This document shows, in pieces, positions 54,639 through 63,389 of a stretch of 64,000 nt of DNA. Location of the stretch: positions 806,001-870,000 of the forward strand of contig NZ_JBBGZW010000002.1 in NCBI RefSeq assembly GCF_037479095.1, in the 5' to 3' direction. A program made the position numbers and the translations under genes. The notes beneath the pieces are model-generated. The model was not told the origin of the DNA. It made no database searches and worked only from the letters and a program-made list of their open reading frames with translations. Numbering within the stretch: the stretch's first letter is position 1; each line of letters begins with the position of its first letter. Source of the DNA: Pantoea nemavictus. GTDB lineage: Bacteria; Pseudomonadota; Gammaproteobacteria; Enterobacterales; Enterobacteriaceae.

Positions 54639-56069
54639 ATGCTAAATGGGATTGGCAGCAGCGTACTGAGAAATTTAATCGCTTCTAACGCGGTGGTCAC
54701 ACCGACGGTCAACAGCAAAACCGCGAAAAATGCCTTAACGGCAGAAGCCTCCACCAAAGTGACCTTCAGCGAGGCGAGTGACGCCATCGCCGCGATCTAC
54801 AAAATCGTGCCTGCACAGGTACAAAGCTCCGTGGATGTCACCAGCAGCCTGCAAGCGCAGCTGAACGGTGCCGCGCAGGCGAAAGGCGTTGGCATGAACG
54901 GTCTGGGCAGCTCCTTGCTCAGTAATCTGGCCAGCAATCGCGGTGATGTGACCCTGAGCGTTCCCGCAACCGACGCGGTTAACAGCGCACAAAGCAGCAG
55001 CCAAAGTGCGCTGGCGTTGACCATCACCACCCAATCTGGCGTGCAGGTTAGCCTGCAAATGACGCGCCAGCAGGGCGGCATGGTGGTGGAGCTGAAAACC
55101 AGCGGTGGCCAGTTGAATAACGATGAAGCTGCGGCGATTGGCAGCTTGTCAGCGGGTTTGCAGAAGGCGTTGGATGGCCTTGATGCCAGCACGACTCAAC
55201 TTGATATCAGCGATCTGATGAAGTTTGATAGCTCGGTGTTGAAAAGCGTCGATCTGAAGACCGATCTGCGCAACGGCAATAATGTCACGCAGTCGCTGAA
55301 TCTGCATGCCGACGATCAAGAGCGCTGGCTCGGTTTCCACAATGGTGATGTCAGCATCAAACTGGACACCGATATGTCGAAACTGACGCAGGCGGGTAGT
55401 GCGGCGCAGCAGGCCGCGGCGCTGGATCAGTGGAGCACCAAATTTGACCAGGCGGCGGCACGCGGTCATGGCAACAGTGCCATGCTGTCGCTGTTTAAAG
55501 AGAGCTTCCGTGCGCTCAATACCACCGAGGGCAAAGCGGCCGAAAGTATTAACACGCAGCGAGTGAAAGCGATTGATGCCAATGCGGCGAAGAGTGGCGC
55601 GATCAGCGGACTGGCCGATTTTTCCGCCACTTATCAGCAGACGCCGATTTCCGGTAATCCGTATAAGCCGGAAGAGGAAGATAGCTTCTCACTCAATGTG
55701 GCGCAAAAAACCACCACGCAGCAGCATGGCGATAGCCAGGATTTGAGCCAGCAGACGCTGTTTAAACTGAAAGCCAGTTTTCATACCGCGCTGGATTCCG
55801 CCTCAGCGGTGAAACTTACCGAACAGAAATCGTCGCAGAACTACAAATATCATCTGATTGATGATGAAGAGCGCAGCCAGACGTCGGTGACGCAGAATAA
55901 GAAAGGGGATTTGACTGCAAACTATTCGCAGCAGCTGACGCAAAATGAGACGGTCAAGACCTATCAGCTGGCGCAGTTGATCGACAGCGTAGAGATCCCG
56001 CACAGCGCGAAAAGCGAATCGAGCCGTTCATTCGCCGCCGCGCAGTTTGATGCGCAATTAAATAATTAA
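54639..56069 (+). CDS. Uncharacterised 476-residue protein with internal repeats
   Basis: GAGGA eight bases before the ATG supports expression. The protein has no cysteine, no signal peptide and no membrane segment, and is rich in Ser, Ala, Gln, Asn and Asp. The first 16 residues (LNGIGSSVLRNLIASN, 2-17) are repeated at 87-100 (NGLGSSLLSNLASN) in modified form. Charged, Gln-rich segments fill the C-terminal half. Such composition suggests a secreted, surface or structural protein, but no family is recognised. It is divergent from the amidase and bordered downstream by a palindrome and an IS110 element. Confidence 0.8.
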   Translation: MLNGIGSSVLRNLIASNAVVTPTVNSKTAKNALTAEASTKVTFSEASDAIAAIYKIVPAQVQSSVDVTSSLQAQLNGAAQAKGVGMNGLGSSLLSNLASNRGDVTLSVPATDAVNSAQSSSQSALALTITTQSGVQVSLQMTRQQGGMVVELKTSGGQLNNDEAAAIGSLSAGLQKALDGLDASTTQLDISDLMKFDSSVLKSVDLKTDLRNGNNVTQSLNLHADDQERWLGFHNGDVSIKLDTDMSKLTQAGSAAQQAAALDQWSTKFDQAAARGHGNSAMLSLFKESFRALNTTEGKAAESINTQRVKAIDANAAKSGAISGLADFSATYQQTPISGNPYKPEEEDSFSLNVAQKTTTQQHGDSQDLSQQTLFKLKASFHTALDSASAVKLTEQKSSQNYKYHLIDDEERSQTSVTQNKKGDLTANYSQQLTQNETVKTYQLAQLIDSVEIPHSAKSESSRSFAAAQFDAQLNN

Positions 56070-56103
56070 TAGTCCAGCGCCGCTATTAACCTTCGCACAA
56101 TTT

Positions 56104-56168
56104 GTAGCGGCGCGATTTATCGCGCTCTTTTGACGTTTAAACTGAGACGCGCAATAAATTGCGCCGCT
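56104..56168. repeat. Palindromic intergenic repeat (GTAGCGGCGC family), split by the IS
   Basis: Arms at 56104-56125 and 56149-56168 match the copies at 12991 and 37200, but the right arm stops at GCCGCT. The rest of the expected sequence, ACG, reappears at 57378 behind the IS110 element. This defines the insertion point inside the second arm. Confidence 0.85.
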
Positions 56169-56182
56169 TGTATCTTGAATGT

Positions 56183-56350
56183 GTTGCTGGTTAGCTACCA
56201 GCAACATGAAACGGAGGCAGCTTTTTGCGCCGCTTAAGACCCGATCTTGCTTCGTAGCTTTAAGCCCTCCGTTTCTCCTTTCACGCCAGCAACTACTCTG
56301 AACGGTAACCAGAAGCTCTGACTTCGTATGTACAAGGCTAGATGGCGTGA
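56183..56350 (+). ncRNA. Bridge RNA of the IS110 element
   Basis: The 5' hairpin is GTTGCTGGT/ACCAGCAAC (56183-56205). The target loop has a basal stem AAACGGAGG/CCTCCGTTT (56209-56274) and apical hairpin AAGA-CCCGA-TCTT. Its 5' side has TTGCGCCGCT (56225-56234), identical to the left flank, and its 3' side has TCGTAG (56252-56257), complementary to CTACGA at the right flank. The donor loop has stem TCACGCCA/TGGCGTGA (56281-56350) and apical GAAG-CTCTGA-CTTC. It holds ACGGTA, as in the element's right end, and TACAAG, complementary to CTTGTA at its left end. The RNA ends before the transposase RBS. Confidence 0.8.
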
Positions 56351-56376
56351 TGGTTTAAGTGAAAGGGAGATATCCG

Positions 56377-57360
56377 ATGTTCTGTCTTGGTATTGATGTA
56401 AGCAAACACAAACTCGACCTCTGCCTGTTCCCCGGCAACGGCAAAAAGAAAACGAAATCCATCAAAAATCAGGTCGGCGTAGAACGTGACATCTGCGACT
56501 GGCTCCAGAAGCAGAAGTGCCCGCCAGAGCAGGTGATGGTGGTGATGGAAGCGACCAGCGTCTATCACGAAAACGTCGCTTACGGGCTGCACGGGAACAC
56601 GCCCGTGACGGTCTGTATCGGCAATCCGCAACGGGTCAGGGAGTTTGCCCGCGGAATGGGTATCCTGACCAAAAATGACGCGGTCGACGCCTGGGTGCTG
56701 GCCCGTTACGGCGAGCTGAAACAGCCCGATGCCTGGGTTCCGCCGCCACCGGAAGTCCGCAAGCTGAAAGACCTGCTGCGTCTGCGTGACGCCATCGTTG
56801 AAGATGTGCAGCGCGCGACGAACAGGCTCGAGAAGGCGAACTCAACCCAGACGGCGGGCGAGGTGACCGACTCGCTTGAAAGAACAAAAAAATCGCATGA
56901 AAAGGAGCTGAAGCGAATAAACGCGCTGATTGACGACCACATGGATAAGAATGATGGTCTGAAAGATGATCTTAAGCTGCTGGAGTCGATAAAAGGTATC
57001 GGCGGCGTAGTGGGAACGACCATGCTGTCGGTGCTGCGTACGTGCCAGTTCCGCAATGCGGGTCAGGTAGCGGCGTGGCTGGGCGTGGTGCCGGTCGAGA
57101 AGACGTCAGGCAGTTCGGTGAGAGGGCTGGCCCGGATGTCGAAAACCGGTCCCGCCGACGTGAGAGCGAAGCTGTATATGGCCGCGATAGTAGCGGCAAG
57201 GTGGAATCGCCCCGTAAGAGCGCTGTATGAAAGGCTGATGGCGAAGGGCAAGCCAGCCAAAGTGGCGCTGGGAGCGGTGATGCGCAAACTGGTCCATCTC
57301 TGCTTCGGTGTGCTTAAAACACGAGAGCCGTGGAACGAAAACTACGTAGCTACCGCTTGA
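56377..57360 (+). CDS. IS110-family transposase (bridge-RNA recombinase)
   Basis: A 327-residue DEDD transposase: GIDVSKHKLDL (Asp), MEATSVYHENV (Glu), KNDAVDAWVLARYG (Asp, Asp), coiled-coil middle (residues 150-200) and a C-terminal Tnp domain with TSGSSVRGLARMSKTG including the serine region. AGGGAG is seven bases before the ATG at 56377; a GTG 18 bases upstream lies at the end of the RNA and is less likely. In this family the enzyme is guided by the upstream RNA and uses a serine nucleophile. Confidence 0.93.
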   Translation: MFCLGIDVSKHKLDLCLFPGNGKKKTKSIKNQVGVERDICDWLQKQKCPPEQVMVVMEATSVYHENVAYGLHGNTPVTVCIGNPQRVREFARGMGILTKNDAVDAWVLARYGELKQPDAWVPPPPEVRKLKDLLRLRDAIVEDVQRATNRLEKANSTQTAGEVTDSLERTKKSHEKELKRINALIDDHMDKNDGLKDDLKLLESIKGIGGVVGTTMLSVLRTCQFRNAGQVAAWLGVVPVEKTSGSSVRGLARMSKTGPADVRAKLYMAAIVAARWNRPVRALYERLMAKGKPAKVALGAVMRKLVHLCFGVLKTREPWNENYVATA

Positions 57361-57380
57361 CGTTCAAGACGGTAGCTACG
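57345..57380. repeat. Large inverted repeat at the right end of the IS
   Basis: CGTAGCTACCG pairs with CGGTAGCTACG, and CTTGA with TCAAG inside, leaving loop CGT and one bulged A: about 16 pairs. The right arm runs across the CT core and ACG of the flank. It overlaps the transposase stop and can terminate transcription or present the donor end. Confidence 0.7.
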
Positions 57381-57683
57381 AGTATGTGCAAACATCATTA
57401 TTTGCAGATTAAAACTTTTCTTAGCGTTATTTGATCTTAAGAATTACTCGCCGCTTTTTTATACTCAGCTACTCCTCGCAGCGCCGCCTGTAGCCCTTTG
57501 TTGTGCCTAAATAAATCGATAGCTTAATAATGGCAACCCATTGCCAGATATAGCATAACCGCGCTATTTACTTGCTTAAACTCCGCTGATTATCATCGCT
57601 TTCAACCCGTTATTAATTCCACCGCCTGCTGGCTTATTCAGTGCAGGCTTACTATTCGCTGTGCAGTAAAAGTGAAATCAGCT
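57381..57683. other. Noncoding interval before the sulfur operon
   Basis: No gene is seen. The only regular structure is TGGCAA-CCCA-TTGCCA at 57531-57546, an inverted repeat 138 bases before the first SfnB-like start, which might be a regulator site. A normal sigma-54 or sigma-70 promoter could not be assigned. Confidence 0.4.
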
Positions 57684-58889
57684 ATGACGCAAAACAGTGA
57701 CGAGATTATTAACCGCGCCGCGGTATTAAGCAGCGATGCACAGGCGATTGCCGCCGCACGCCATTTAGCCGAACAGGCGAAAAGCGGTGCAGTTGAGCGC
57801 GATCAACAACGTCTATACCCGATTGAGCTACTGAACCAATTCACCTTATTGGGCCTTGGTAGCATCAGCGTGCCGCGTGAATTTGGCGGCGCAGGCTTGT
57901 CGTTCCAGACGGTAGCCGAGGTATTTCGACTGATCTCCGCCAGCGATCCGTCGCTCGGGCAAATCCCACAAAACCACTTTGGCCTGATTCAGTTCATCCT
58001 CGGTGAAGGTTCTGCAGCGCAACAACAGCAGTTGTTGCGTGCGGTGGTCGACGGCAAGCGCCTTGGCAATGGAGGGCCAGAGAAAAACACCAAACACACG
58101 CGCGATGTGCAAGCGCAATTAGTGACAACGTCACAAGGTGTGCAGCTCACTGGGGAGAAGTTCTACTCTACCGGCGCGCTATTCGCCGACATTCTGGTCA
58201 CCACCGCCATGCATGACCAGCAGCCGACCATGGCGTTTATTCCGTTGCCAGCGCAGGGCGTAGAAATTGTCGATGACTGGTCCGGCATCGGACAGCGCAC
58301 TACTGCCAGCGGCACGGTGAAACTGCAGCAGGTGGTGGTGGATCCGGCGCTGCTGATGTCGCTGCCTGCGCCGGAAAAGCCGACGCTACGCGGCGCGGTT
58401 TCACAGTTGATTCAGGCTGCGATTGATGCCGGGATTGCTCAGGGCGCGCTGGATGAGGCACTGGAGTTTGTGCGCAGCAGCTCGCGACCGTGGGTGGATG
58501 CCAATGTCAGCCGCAATGCCGACGATCCCTATATTATCGCCGACGTGGGCCGCATCAGCACCGATCTGAGCGCCGCCAATGCGCTGCTGGCGCGTGCCGC
58601 CCGCGTACTGGACAGCATCGATAGGCAAGCGCTGACCGCTGAAAATTGCGCGCGCGCGTCGATTGCGGTGGCGGAAGCCAAAGTGCTCACCACCGAGGTT
58701 GCGCTGCGCGCCAGTGAGAAATTGCTGGAATGGGGCGGCAGTCGCGGCACGCTGCTGCGCCACGGGCTCGATCGCCACTGGCGCAATGCGCGCACCCACA
58801 CTTTGCACGATCCGGTGCGCTGGAAAACCCACGCTATCGGCAACTATTACCTCAATGATGCGCTGCCTGCGCGTCATGCGTGGATTTAA
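57684..58889 (+). CDS. SfnB family sulfur acquisition oxidoreductase, copy 1
   Basis: A 401-residue acyl-CoA-dehydrogenase-fold flavoprotein of the SfnB group (reduced-flavin desulfurisation of dimethyl sulfone-type compounds or sulfonates). It has LGLGSISVPREFGGAGLS near residue 55, GEKFYSTGALFADILV and RHWRNARTHTLHDPVRWK near the end. An upstream GTG at 57672 is less likely than ATG 57684, though neither has a strong ribosome site. It is the first gene of a sulfur operon. Confidence 0.87.
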   Translation: MTQNSDEIINRAAVLSSDAQAIAAARHLAEQAKSGAVERDQQRLYPIELLNQFTLLGLGSISVPREFGGAGLSFQTVAEVFRLISASDPSLGQIPQNHFGLIQFILGEGSAAQQQQLLRAVVDGKRLGNGGPEKNTKHTRDVQAQLVTTSQGVQLTGEKFYSTGALFADILVTTAMHDQQPTMAFIPLPAQGVEIVDDWSGIGQRTTASGTVKLQQVVVDPALLMSLPAPEKPTLRGAVSQLIQAAIDAGIAQGALDEALEFVRSSSRPWVDANVSRNADDPYIIADVGRISTDLSAANALLARAARVLDSIDRQALTAENCARASIAVAEAKVLTTEVALRASEKLLEWGGSRGTLLRHGLDRHWRNARTHTLHDPVRWKTHAIGNYYLNDALPARHAWI

Positions 58890-58898
58890 GGAGCAACC

Positions 58899-60101
58899 AT
58901 GACGCAGGTATTGCCTAAACAGCGCGCGACGCGCATCGCGACAGCCCAGCAAGCGTTACAGGTGGCGCAGGAATTAGCGGCGCGTTTTCGTGCCGGTTCA
59001 TCCCAGCGCGACCGCGAACGTGAGCTGCCGCACACCGAGTTGCAGCAGCTGTTTCAATCCGGGCTAGGTGCCATCACCGTGCCGCGCGCCTTCGGTGGCA
59101 TTGAGATTTCTAGCGCTGAACTGGCTGAGATTTTCGTGATGTTAAGCGCTGCCGACGGTTCGATTGGTCAGGTGCCGCAGAACCATTTTTACGCGCTGGA
59201 AGTGCTGCGCATCAACGGCAGCGAGGCGCAGAAAAAACGGCTGTATGCCGAGGTGCTGGACGGCGTGCATCATGGCAATGCGCTGGCGGAGTTCAGCTCG
59301 CCGGCCGCGCATCAGCGATCGACTGCAGTTTCGCAGCAGGCTGAGGGATTGCGTCTCAACGGCAACAAGTTTTACTGCACCGGTGCGTTATACGCCGATC
59401 GTATTCCGACGCTGGCGATTGCCGATGACGGTAAAGAACAGCTGGTGTTTGTGCCGCGCCAGCAGCCAGGCGTCAACGTGATCGATGACTGGAGCGGCTT
59501 TGGTCAGCGCACCACCGGCAGCGGCAGCGTGCAGTTCCGCGATGTGGCGATTGCGCCGGAAGATGTGGTGCCATTCCAGACGGCGTTTGAACGGCCGAGC
59601 ACCGTTGGGCCGTTTGCGCAGATTATGCATGCCGCCATCGATCAAGGCATCGCGCGTGCAGCCTTTAATGACATGCTTGATTTTCTGCGCCAGCGTGCAC
59701 GTCCGTGGCCGGACAGCGGTGTGGAACGCGCCAGCGATGACCCATTGACGCTCGATCGTACCGGTCGCCTTGCCGCGCGACTTAGCGCAGGTGATGCGCT
59801 GCTGGCGATTGCCGGTGACGCCGTTGACGTGGCGCAGCGCGAACCCAGTGCGGAAAACGTGGCGCTAGCTTCAGTCGACGTGGCGAAGGCGCGCGCCTGG
59901 ACCACTGAAGTGTCGCTGGAGGCCAGTAATCTGCTGTTTGAACTGGGCGGATCGCGTTCCAGCCTGCGCGAACACAACTTTGACCGCCACTGGCGTAATG
60001 CGCGCACCCACACCCTGCACGATCCGGTACGCTGGAAATATCCGGCGATTGGCAACTACCTGCTGAATGGCGTGCTGCCACCGCGTCGGGGAACGATATG
60101 A
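58899..60101 (+). CDS. SfnB family sulfur acquisition oxidoreductase, copy 2
   Basis: A 400-residue paralog of the gene before it with the same landmarks: GLGAITVPRAFGGIEISS, GNKFYCTGALYADRIP, FDRHWRNARTHTLHDPVRWK. AAGGAG is eight bases before the ATG. The two differ through most of their length and therefore may act on different substrates or form a heteromer. Its stop overlaps the monooxygenase ATG (ATGA). Confidence 0.87.
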   Translation: MTQVLPKQRATRIATAQQALQVAQELAARFRAGSSQRDRERELPHTELQQLFQSGLGAITVPRAFGGIEISSAELAEIFVMLSAADGSIGQVPQNHFYALEVLRINGSEAQKKRLYAEVLDGVHHGNALAEFSSPAAHQRSTAVSQQAEGLRLNGNKFYCTGALYADRIPTLAIADDGKEQLVFVPRQQPGVNVIDDWSGFGQRTTGSGSVQFRDVAIAPEDVVPFQTAFERPSTVGPFAQIMHAAIDQGIARAAFNDMLDFLRQRARPWPDSGVERASDDPLTLDRTGRLAARLSAGDALLAIAGDAVDVAQREPSAENVALASVDVAKARAWTTEVSLEASNLLFELGGSRSSLREHNFDRHWRNARTHTLHDPVRWKYPAIGNYLLNGVLPPRRGTI

Positions 60102-61459
60102 GTCAAAAACAGATTCTGCTTAACGCCTTCAATATGAACTGCGTTGGGCACATTCATCACGGCATGTGGACGCATCCACAGGATCGTTCAGTGGATTTCA
60201 ATTCGCTCGATTACTGGCTGGATCTGGCGCGTTTGCTGGAGCGCGGGCTATTTGATGGGCTGTTTATCGCCGATATTCTCGGTGTGTATGACGTCTATCA
60301 GCAGGGCATTGGCCTGACCGCCAAAGAGTCGATTCAGCTGCCGGTTAACGATCCGCTAATGCTGATTTCCGGCATGGCGAGCGTTACGCAGCATCTGGGC
60401 TTTGGCGTCACCGCCAACCTGAGTTATGAAGCGCCATATCCGTTCGCGCGCCGACTTTCCACGCTCGATCACCTGACCAATGGGCGCATCGGCTGGAACA
60501 TCGTCACCGGTTATCTTGATAGCGCCGCGCGCGCCATGGGCCAACATCAGCTGCTGGCGCACGATCGCCGCTACGATCAGGCCGATGAGTTTCTGGATGT
60601 CACCTACAAATTGTGGGAAGCCAGCTGGCAGGACGATGCGTTGGTACAGGATAAGGCCAATCGTCTGTACGCCGATGCCAGCAAGATCAAGCAAATCAAT
60701 CATCAGGGCGAGTTTTATCAGGTGCAGGGCTATCACCTCAGCAGCCCATCACCGCAGCGCACGCCGCTGCTATTTCAGGCCGGTTCCTCGACGCGCGGCG
60801 TGCAGTTTGCCGGGCGTCATGCCGAGTGCAGCTTTGTTAATGCGGCGTCCCCGGCGGCGATGCGCGAGCAATCCACGCGTCTGCGTCAGGCGGCGGTGGC
60901 TGCCGGACGCCATCCTGACGATCTGCGCATCTTTATGGGCGTCAGCGTGATTGTGGCGCCTACCGAGCGTGAGGCGCAGGAGAAGCAGCGCAGCTATCTC
61001 GACTATGCCAGCCCGGAAGCCGGCATCGCCCACTTCTCCAGCTCGATTGGGTTGGATTTGGCGGCCTTCGAGCTGGATGAGCCGATTCAGACCGGCGACA
61101 CGCGCGCGATAGAATCGGTAAGCAAAGCCTTTAGCGGCTGGACGCGTCGTCGCTTGCTGGAGCAGCACGCGATGGGCAGCCGCTATCCGCTGATCGTCGG
61201 CAATCCGAGCCAGGTCGCCGATGCGTTGATCAAGTGGATCGATGAAGGCGATATCGACGGCTTTAACCTGACGCGCATCCTCAACCCGCAGAGCTACCGT
61301 GATTTTATCGATCTGGTTGTTCCGGAATTGCAGCAGCGCGGCCGCTTTAAAACCGCCTATCAGCCCGGTTCGTTACGGCAAAAAATCTTTCAACAGCAAG
61401 ACCGTTTGCCCGATCGTCATCCGGCGGCACGCTGGCGCGACGGCGTTAACCTTCGTTAA
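60098..61459 (+). CDS. LLM-class flavin-dependent monooxygenase (NtaA/SnaA/DszA type)
   Basis: A 453-residue luciferase-like monooxygenase of the NtaA/SnaA/DszA group. The N-terminal sequence LNAFNMNCVGHIHHGMWTHPQD, then LARLLERGLFDGLFIADILGVYD and RLSTLDHLTNGRIGWNIVTGY, is typical. It uses reduced FMN and oxygen to split C-S or C-N bonds. With the SfnB-like proteins it forms the enzymatic core of a sulfur-scavenging route; an FMN reductase must come from elsewhere. Confidence 0.9.
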   Translation: MSQKQILLNAFNMNCVGHIHHGMWTHPQDRSVDFNSLDYWLDLARLLERGLFDGLFIADILGVYDVYQQGIGLTAKESIQLPVNDPLMLISGMASVTQHLGFGVTANLSYEAPYPFARRLSTLDHLTNGRIGWNIVTGYLDSAARAMGQHQLLAHDRRYDQADEFLDVTYKLWEASWQDDALVQDKANRLYADASKIKQINHQGEFYQVQGYHLSSPSPQRTPLLFQAGSSTRGVQFAGRHAECSFVNAASPAAMREQSTRLRQAAVAAGRHPDDLRIFMGVSVIVAPTEREAQEKQRSYLDYASPEAGIAHFSSSIGLDLAAFELDEPIQTGDTRAIESVSKAFSGWTRRRLLEQHAMGSRYPLIVGNPSQVADALIKWIDEGDIDGFNLTRILNPQSYRDFIDLVVPELQQRGRFKTAYQPGSLRQKIFQQQDRLPDRHPAARWRDGVNLR

Positions 61460-61479
61460 TTTAACCTCAGGGATCTGAT

Positions 61480-62286
61480 ATGAAAATTGCACGTCAATTC
61501 GCGCTGGCTGCCAGCGTCGCACTGCTGGCGTTTAGCGCCGTCGCTGCCGAGAACTACAGCGGACCGCTGAAAGTCGGCACCACCGCCGCCTTTGCGCCGC
61601 CGCTGGAAACAGCGGTGGCCGAAGCGAAGAAACAGGGTTTGAACGTTGAGTTGGTGGAGTTCACCGACTGGACGGCGCCAAACGTCAGCGTGGAAAACGG
61701 CGACATCGACGTCAACCTGTTCCAGCATAAGCCGTTCCTTGAGAACGCCAACCAGCAGGGCGGATTCCATCTGGTGCCTTTTGCTCCCGCCATCATCAAC
61801 AATATCGGCCTCTATTCGAAAAAACATACTGCGATTGACCAGATTCCCGATGGCGGCACGGTGGCAATTGCTAACGATCCGATCAACGGCGCGCGCGGCC
61901 TGCTGCTGCTGCAAAAAGCCAAACTGATTACGCTGAAACCGGGCGCGGGTCTCAAATCGACCGTGGATGACATTGTCAGCAATCCAAAGCATCTGAAGAT
62001 TATCGAAGTGGAAGCGGTGCAGCTGTCGCGATCGCTGGATGAAGTCGATTTAGCGCAAGGCTATCCGCACTATCTGCGCCTGTCGAAGACCATCGATCCC
62101 AACAAGGCCTTGCTGTTTGATGGCCTTGAGCATCCGGAATATGTGATTCAGTTCGTGATTCGTGATGGCCATCAGAACGATCCGCGCCTGGCGAAGTTTG
62201 TCGATATCTACCAGCATTCACCGGTAGTGCGCGCCAAACTGGATGACTTCTACGGCAAGCTGTATCAGCCGGGCTGGAGCCAGTAA
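61480..62286 (+). CDS. MetQ/NlpA family ABC binding protein (non-lipoprotein)
   Basis: A 268-residue NlpA-type binding protein. The signal peptide ends AFSAVAA (residues 1-23) and has no lipobox cysteine, so it is probably a soluble periplasmic protein, unlike MetQ. The motifs KVGTTAAFAPPLETAVAEAKKQG, NVELVEFTDWTAPN and DVNLFQHKPFLE are as in MetQ. It is followed two bases later by the ATPase. The substrate is likely a sulfur compound given the operon. Confidence 0.88.
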   Translation: MKIARQFALAASVALLAFSAVAAENYSGPLKVGTTAAFAPPLETAVAEAKKQGLNVELVEFTDWTAPNVSVENGDIDVNLFQHKPFLENANQQGGFHLVPFAPAIINNIGLYSKKHTAIDQIPDGGTVAIANDPINGARGLLLLQKAKLITLKPGAGLKSTVDDIVSNPKHLKIIEVEAVQLSRSLDEVDLAQGYPHYLRLSKTIDPNKALLFDGLEHPEYVIQFVIRDGHQNDPRLAKFVDIYQHSPVVRAKLDDFYGKLYQPGWSQ

Positions 62287-62288
62287 GC

Positions 62289-63389
62289 ATGGTTAGCCTG
62301 ACGCTACCCGGCGAGCGCGATGCGTTGCTGTCACCGACGGCCGAGACGGCAGGGAGAGTGCACGTGCAGATTCGCGGCTTAAGTAAACGCTATCCCGGAC
62401 AAAGCCTGGACGCATTGAAAGCGGTCGATCTGCAGGTTAAGCGCGGCGAGATTTTCGGCATTATTGGCCGCAGCGGCGCCGGAAAATCAACGCTGATTCG
62501 CTGCCTTAACCGGCTGGAAAATCCGACAAGCGGGCAGGTGGTGATTGACGGCATCGATCTCGGCAGCCTGAGCGATCGTCAGCTGGTAGATTGGCGACGT
62601 CGTACCGGCATGATTTTCCAGCACTTCAATTTGCTCTCTGCCAAAACGGTGCGTGAAAACATTGAGCTGCCGATGAAAGTGGCGGGCGTGCCTGCGGCTG
62701 AGCGGCGGCGCAAGGTGGATGAATTGCTGGCGCTGGTGGGGCTGGAACAGCGCCAGCACGCCTGGCCTGCGCAGCTGTCCGGCGGCCAGAAGCAGCGGGT
62801 CGGCATTGCGCGCGCCTTGGTGCACGATCCTGAACTGCTGCTGTGCGATGAGGCAACCTCGGCGCTCGATCCGGAAACCACGCGCGCGATTCTGGCGTTG
62901 CTGAAGAAGATCAATCAACAGCGCCACATCACCATCATTTTGATCACCCATGAGATGGACGTGGTACACGATCTTTGTCATCAGGTGGCGGTGATCGATC
63001 AGGGCGAAATTATTGAGCGCGGGCCGGTGTGGCAGGTGTATAGCGATCCGCAGCAGGAGACCACGCGGCAACTGCTGAATCCGCAATTCAGCGCGCTGCC
63101 GGAAGCGATTCAACCGCTGTTGACGCCGATGCGCCAGCGTACCGATTCGCGTCTGCTGGTGCGGCTGCGCTACACCGGACAAGGCGCGCAGCCGGATTTG
63201 GCCGCGCTCAGTACGCGCGTTGCCGGTGAGCTGACTCTGCTGTTTAGCGCGGTGGAGTGGGTGGATGGCAAACCGACCGGGCAGATGTTGCTGCTGCTGG
63301 AAGCGTGCCATGAATCTGACGCTGCGCGTGCACTATTAACCTCTGTTGCTGACCAACTGGAGATTCCGGGCTATGTCACTGGCTATTGA
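62289..63389 (+). CDS. MetN-like ABC transporter ATP-binding protein
   Basis: A 366-residue ATPase with Walker A GRSGAGKST at about residue 65, signature LSGGQKQRVGIARAL and Walker B LLLCDEATSALDP, plus a C-terminal NIL-type domain as in MetN. An extra N-terminal stretch of about 25 residues precedes the ATPase core. It overlaps the permease start by 17 bases. It imports the same sulfur compound as the binding protein. Confidence 0.9.
   Translation: MVSLTLPGERDALLSPTAETAGRVHVQIRGLSKRYPGQSLDALKAVDLQVKRGEIFGIIGRSGAGKSTLIRCLNRLENPTSGQVVIDGIDLGSLSDRQLVDWRRRTGMIFQHFNLLSAKTVRENIELPMKVAGVPAAERRRKVDELLALVGLEQRQHAWPAQLSGGQKQRVGIARALVHDPELLLCDEATSALDPETTRAILALLKKINQQRHITIILITHEMDVVHDLCHQVAVIDQGEIIERGPVWQVYSDPQQETTRQLLNPQFSALPEAIQPLLTPMRQRTDSRLLVRLRYTGQGAQPDLAALSTRVAGELTLLFSAVEWVDGKPTGQMLLLLEACHESDAARALLTSVADQLEIPGYVTGY

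Larger units (their letters stand above)
56169..57377 (+). mobile_element. IS110-family insertion sequence inserted at a CT core
   Basis: The element holds one DEDD transposase gene and a 5' noncoding region of about 190 bases. Left junction GCCGCT then TGTATCTTG; right junction GACGGTAGCT then ACGAGTATG. Removing one CT copy restores the palindromic repeat, so the element is 1209 bases with CT on both sides and no inverted ends, as known for IS110. The right end holds a hairpin of about 16 pairs at 57345-57380. Exact assignment within the family (IS110 versus IS1111 group) is not checked, but the 5' RNA position fits the IS110 group. Confidence 0.85.

Noticed and set aside
54437..54787. 116-residue minus-strand frame between the amidase and the unknown protein
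   Set aside because: It overlaps both gene starts, and no ribosome site or family features support it.
57531..57546. Possible sigma-54 promoter before the sulfur operon (TGGCAACCCATTGCC)
   Set aside because: Only nine bases lie between GG and GC; RpoN needs ten. It is kept only as an inverted repeat.
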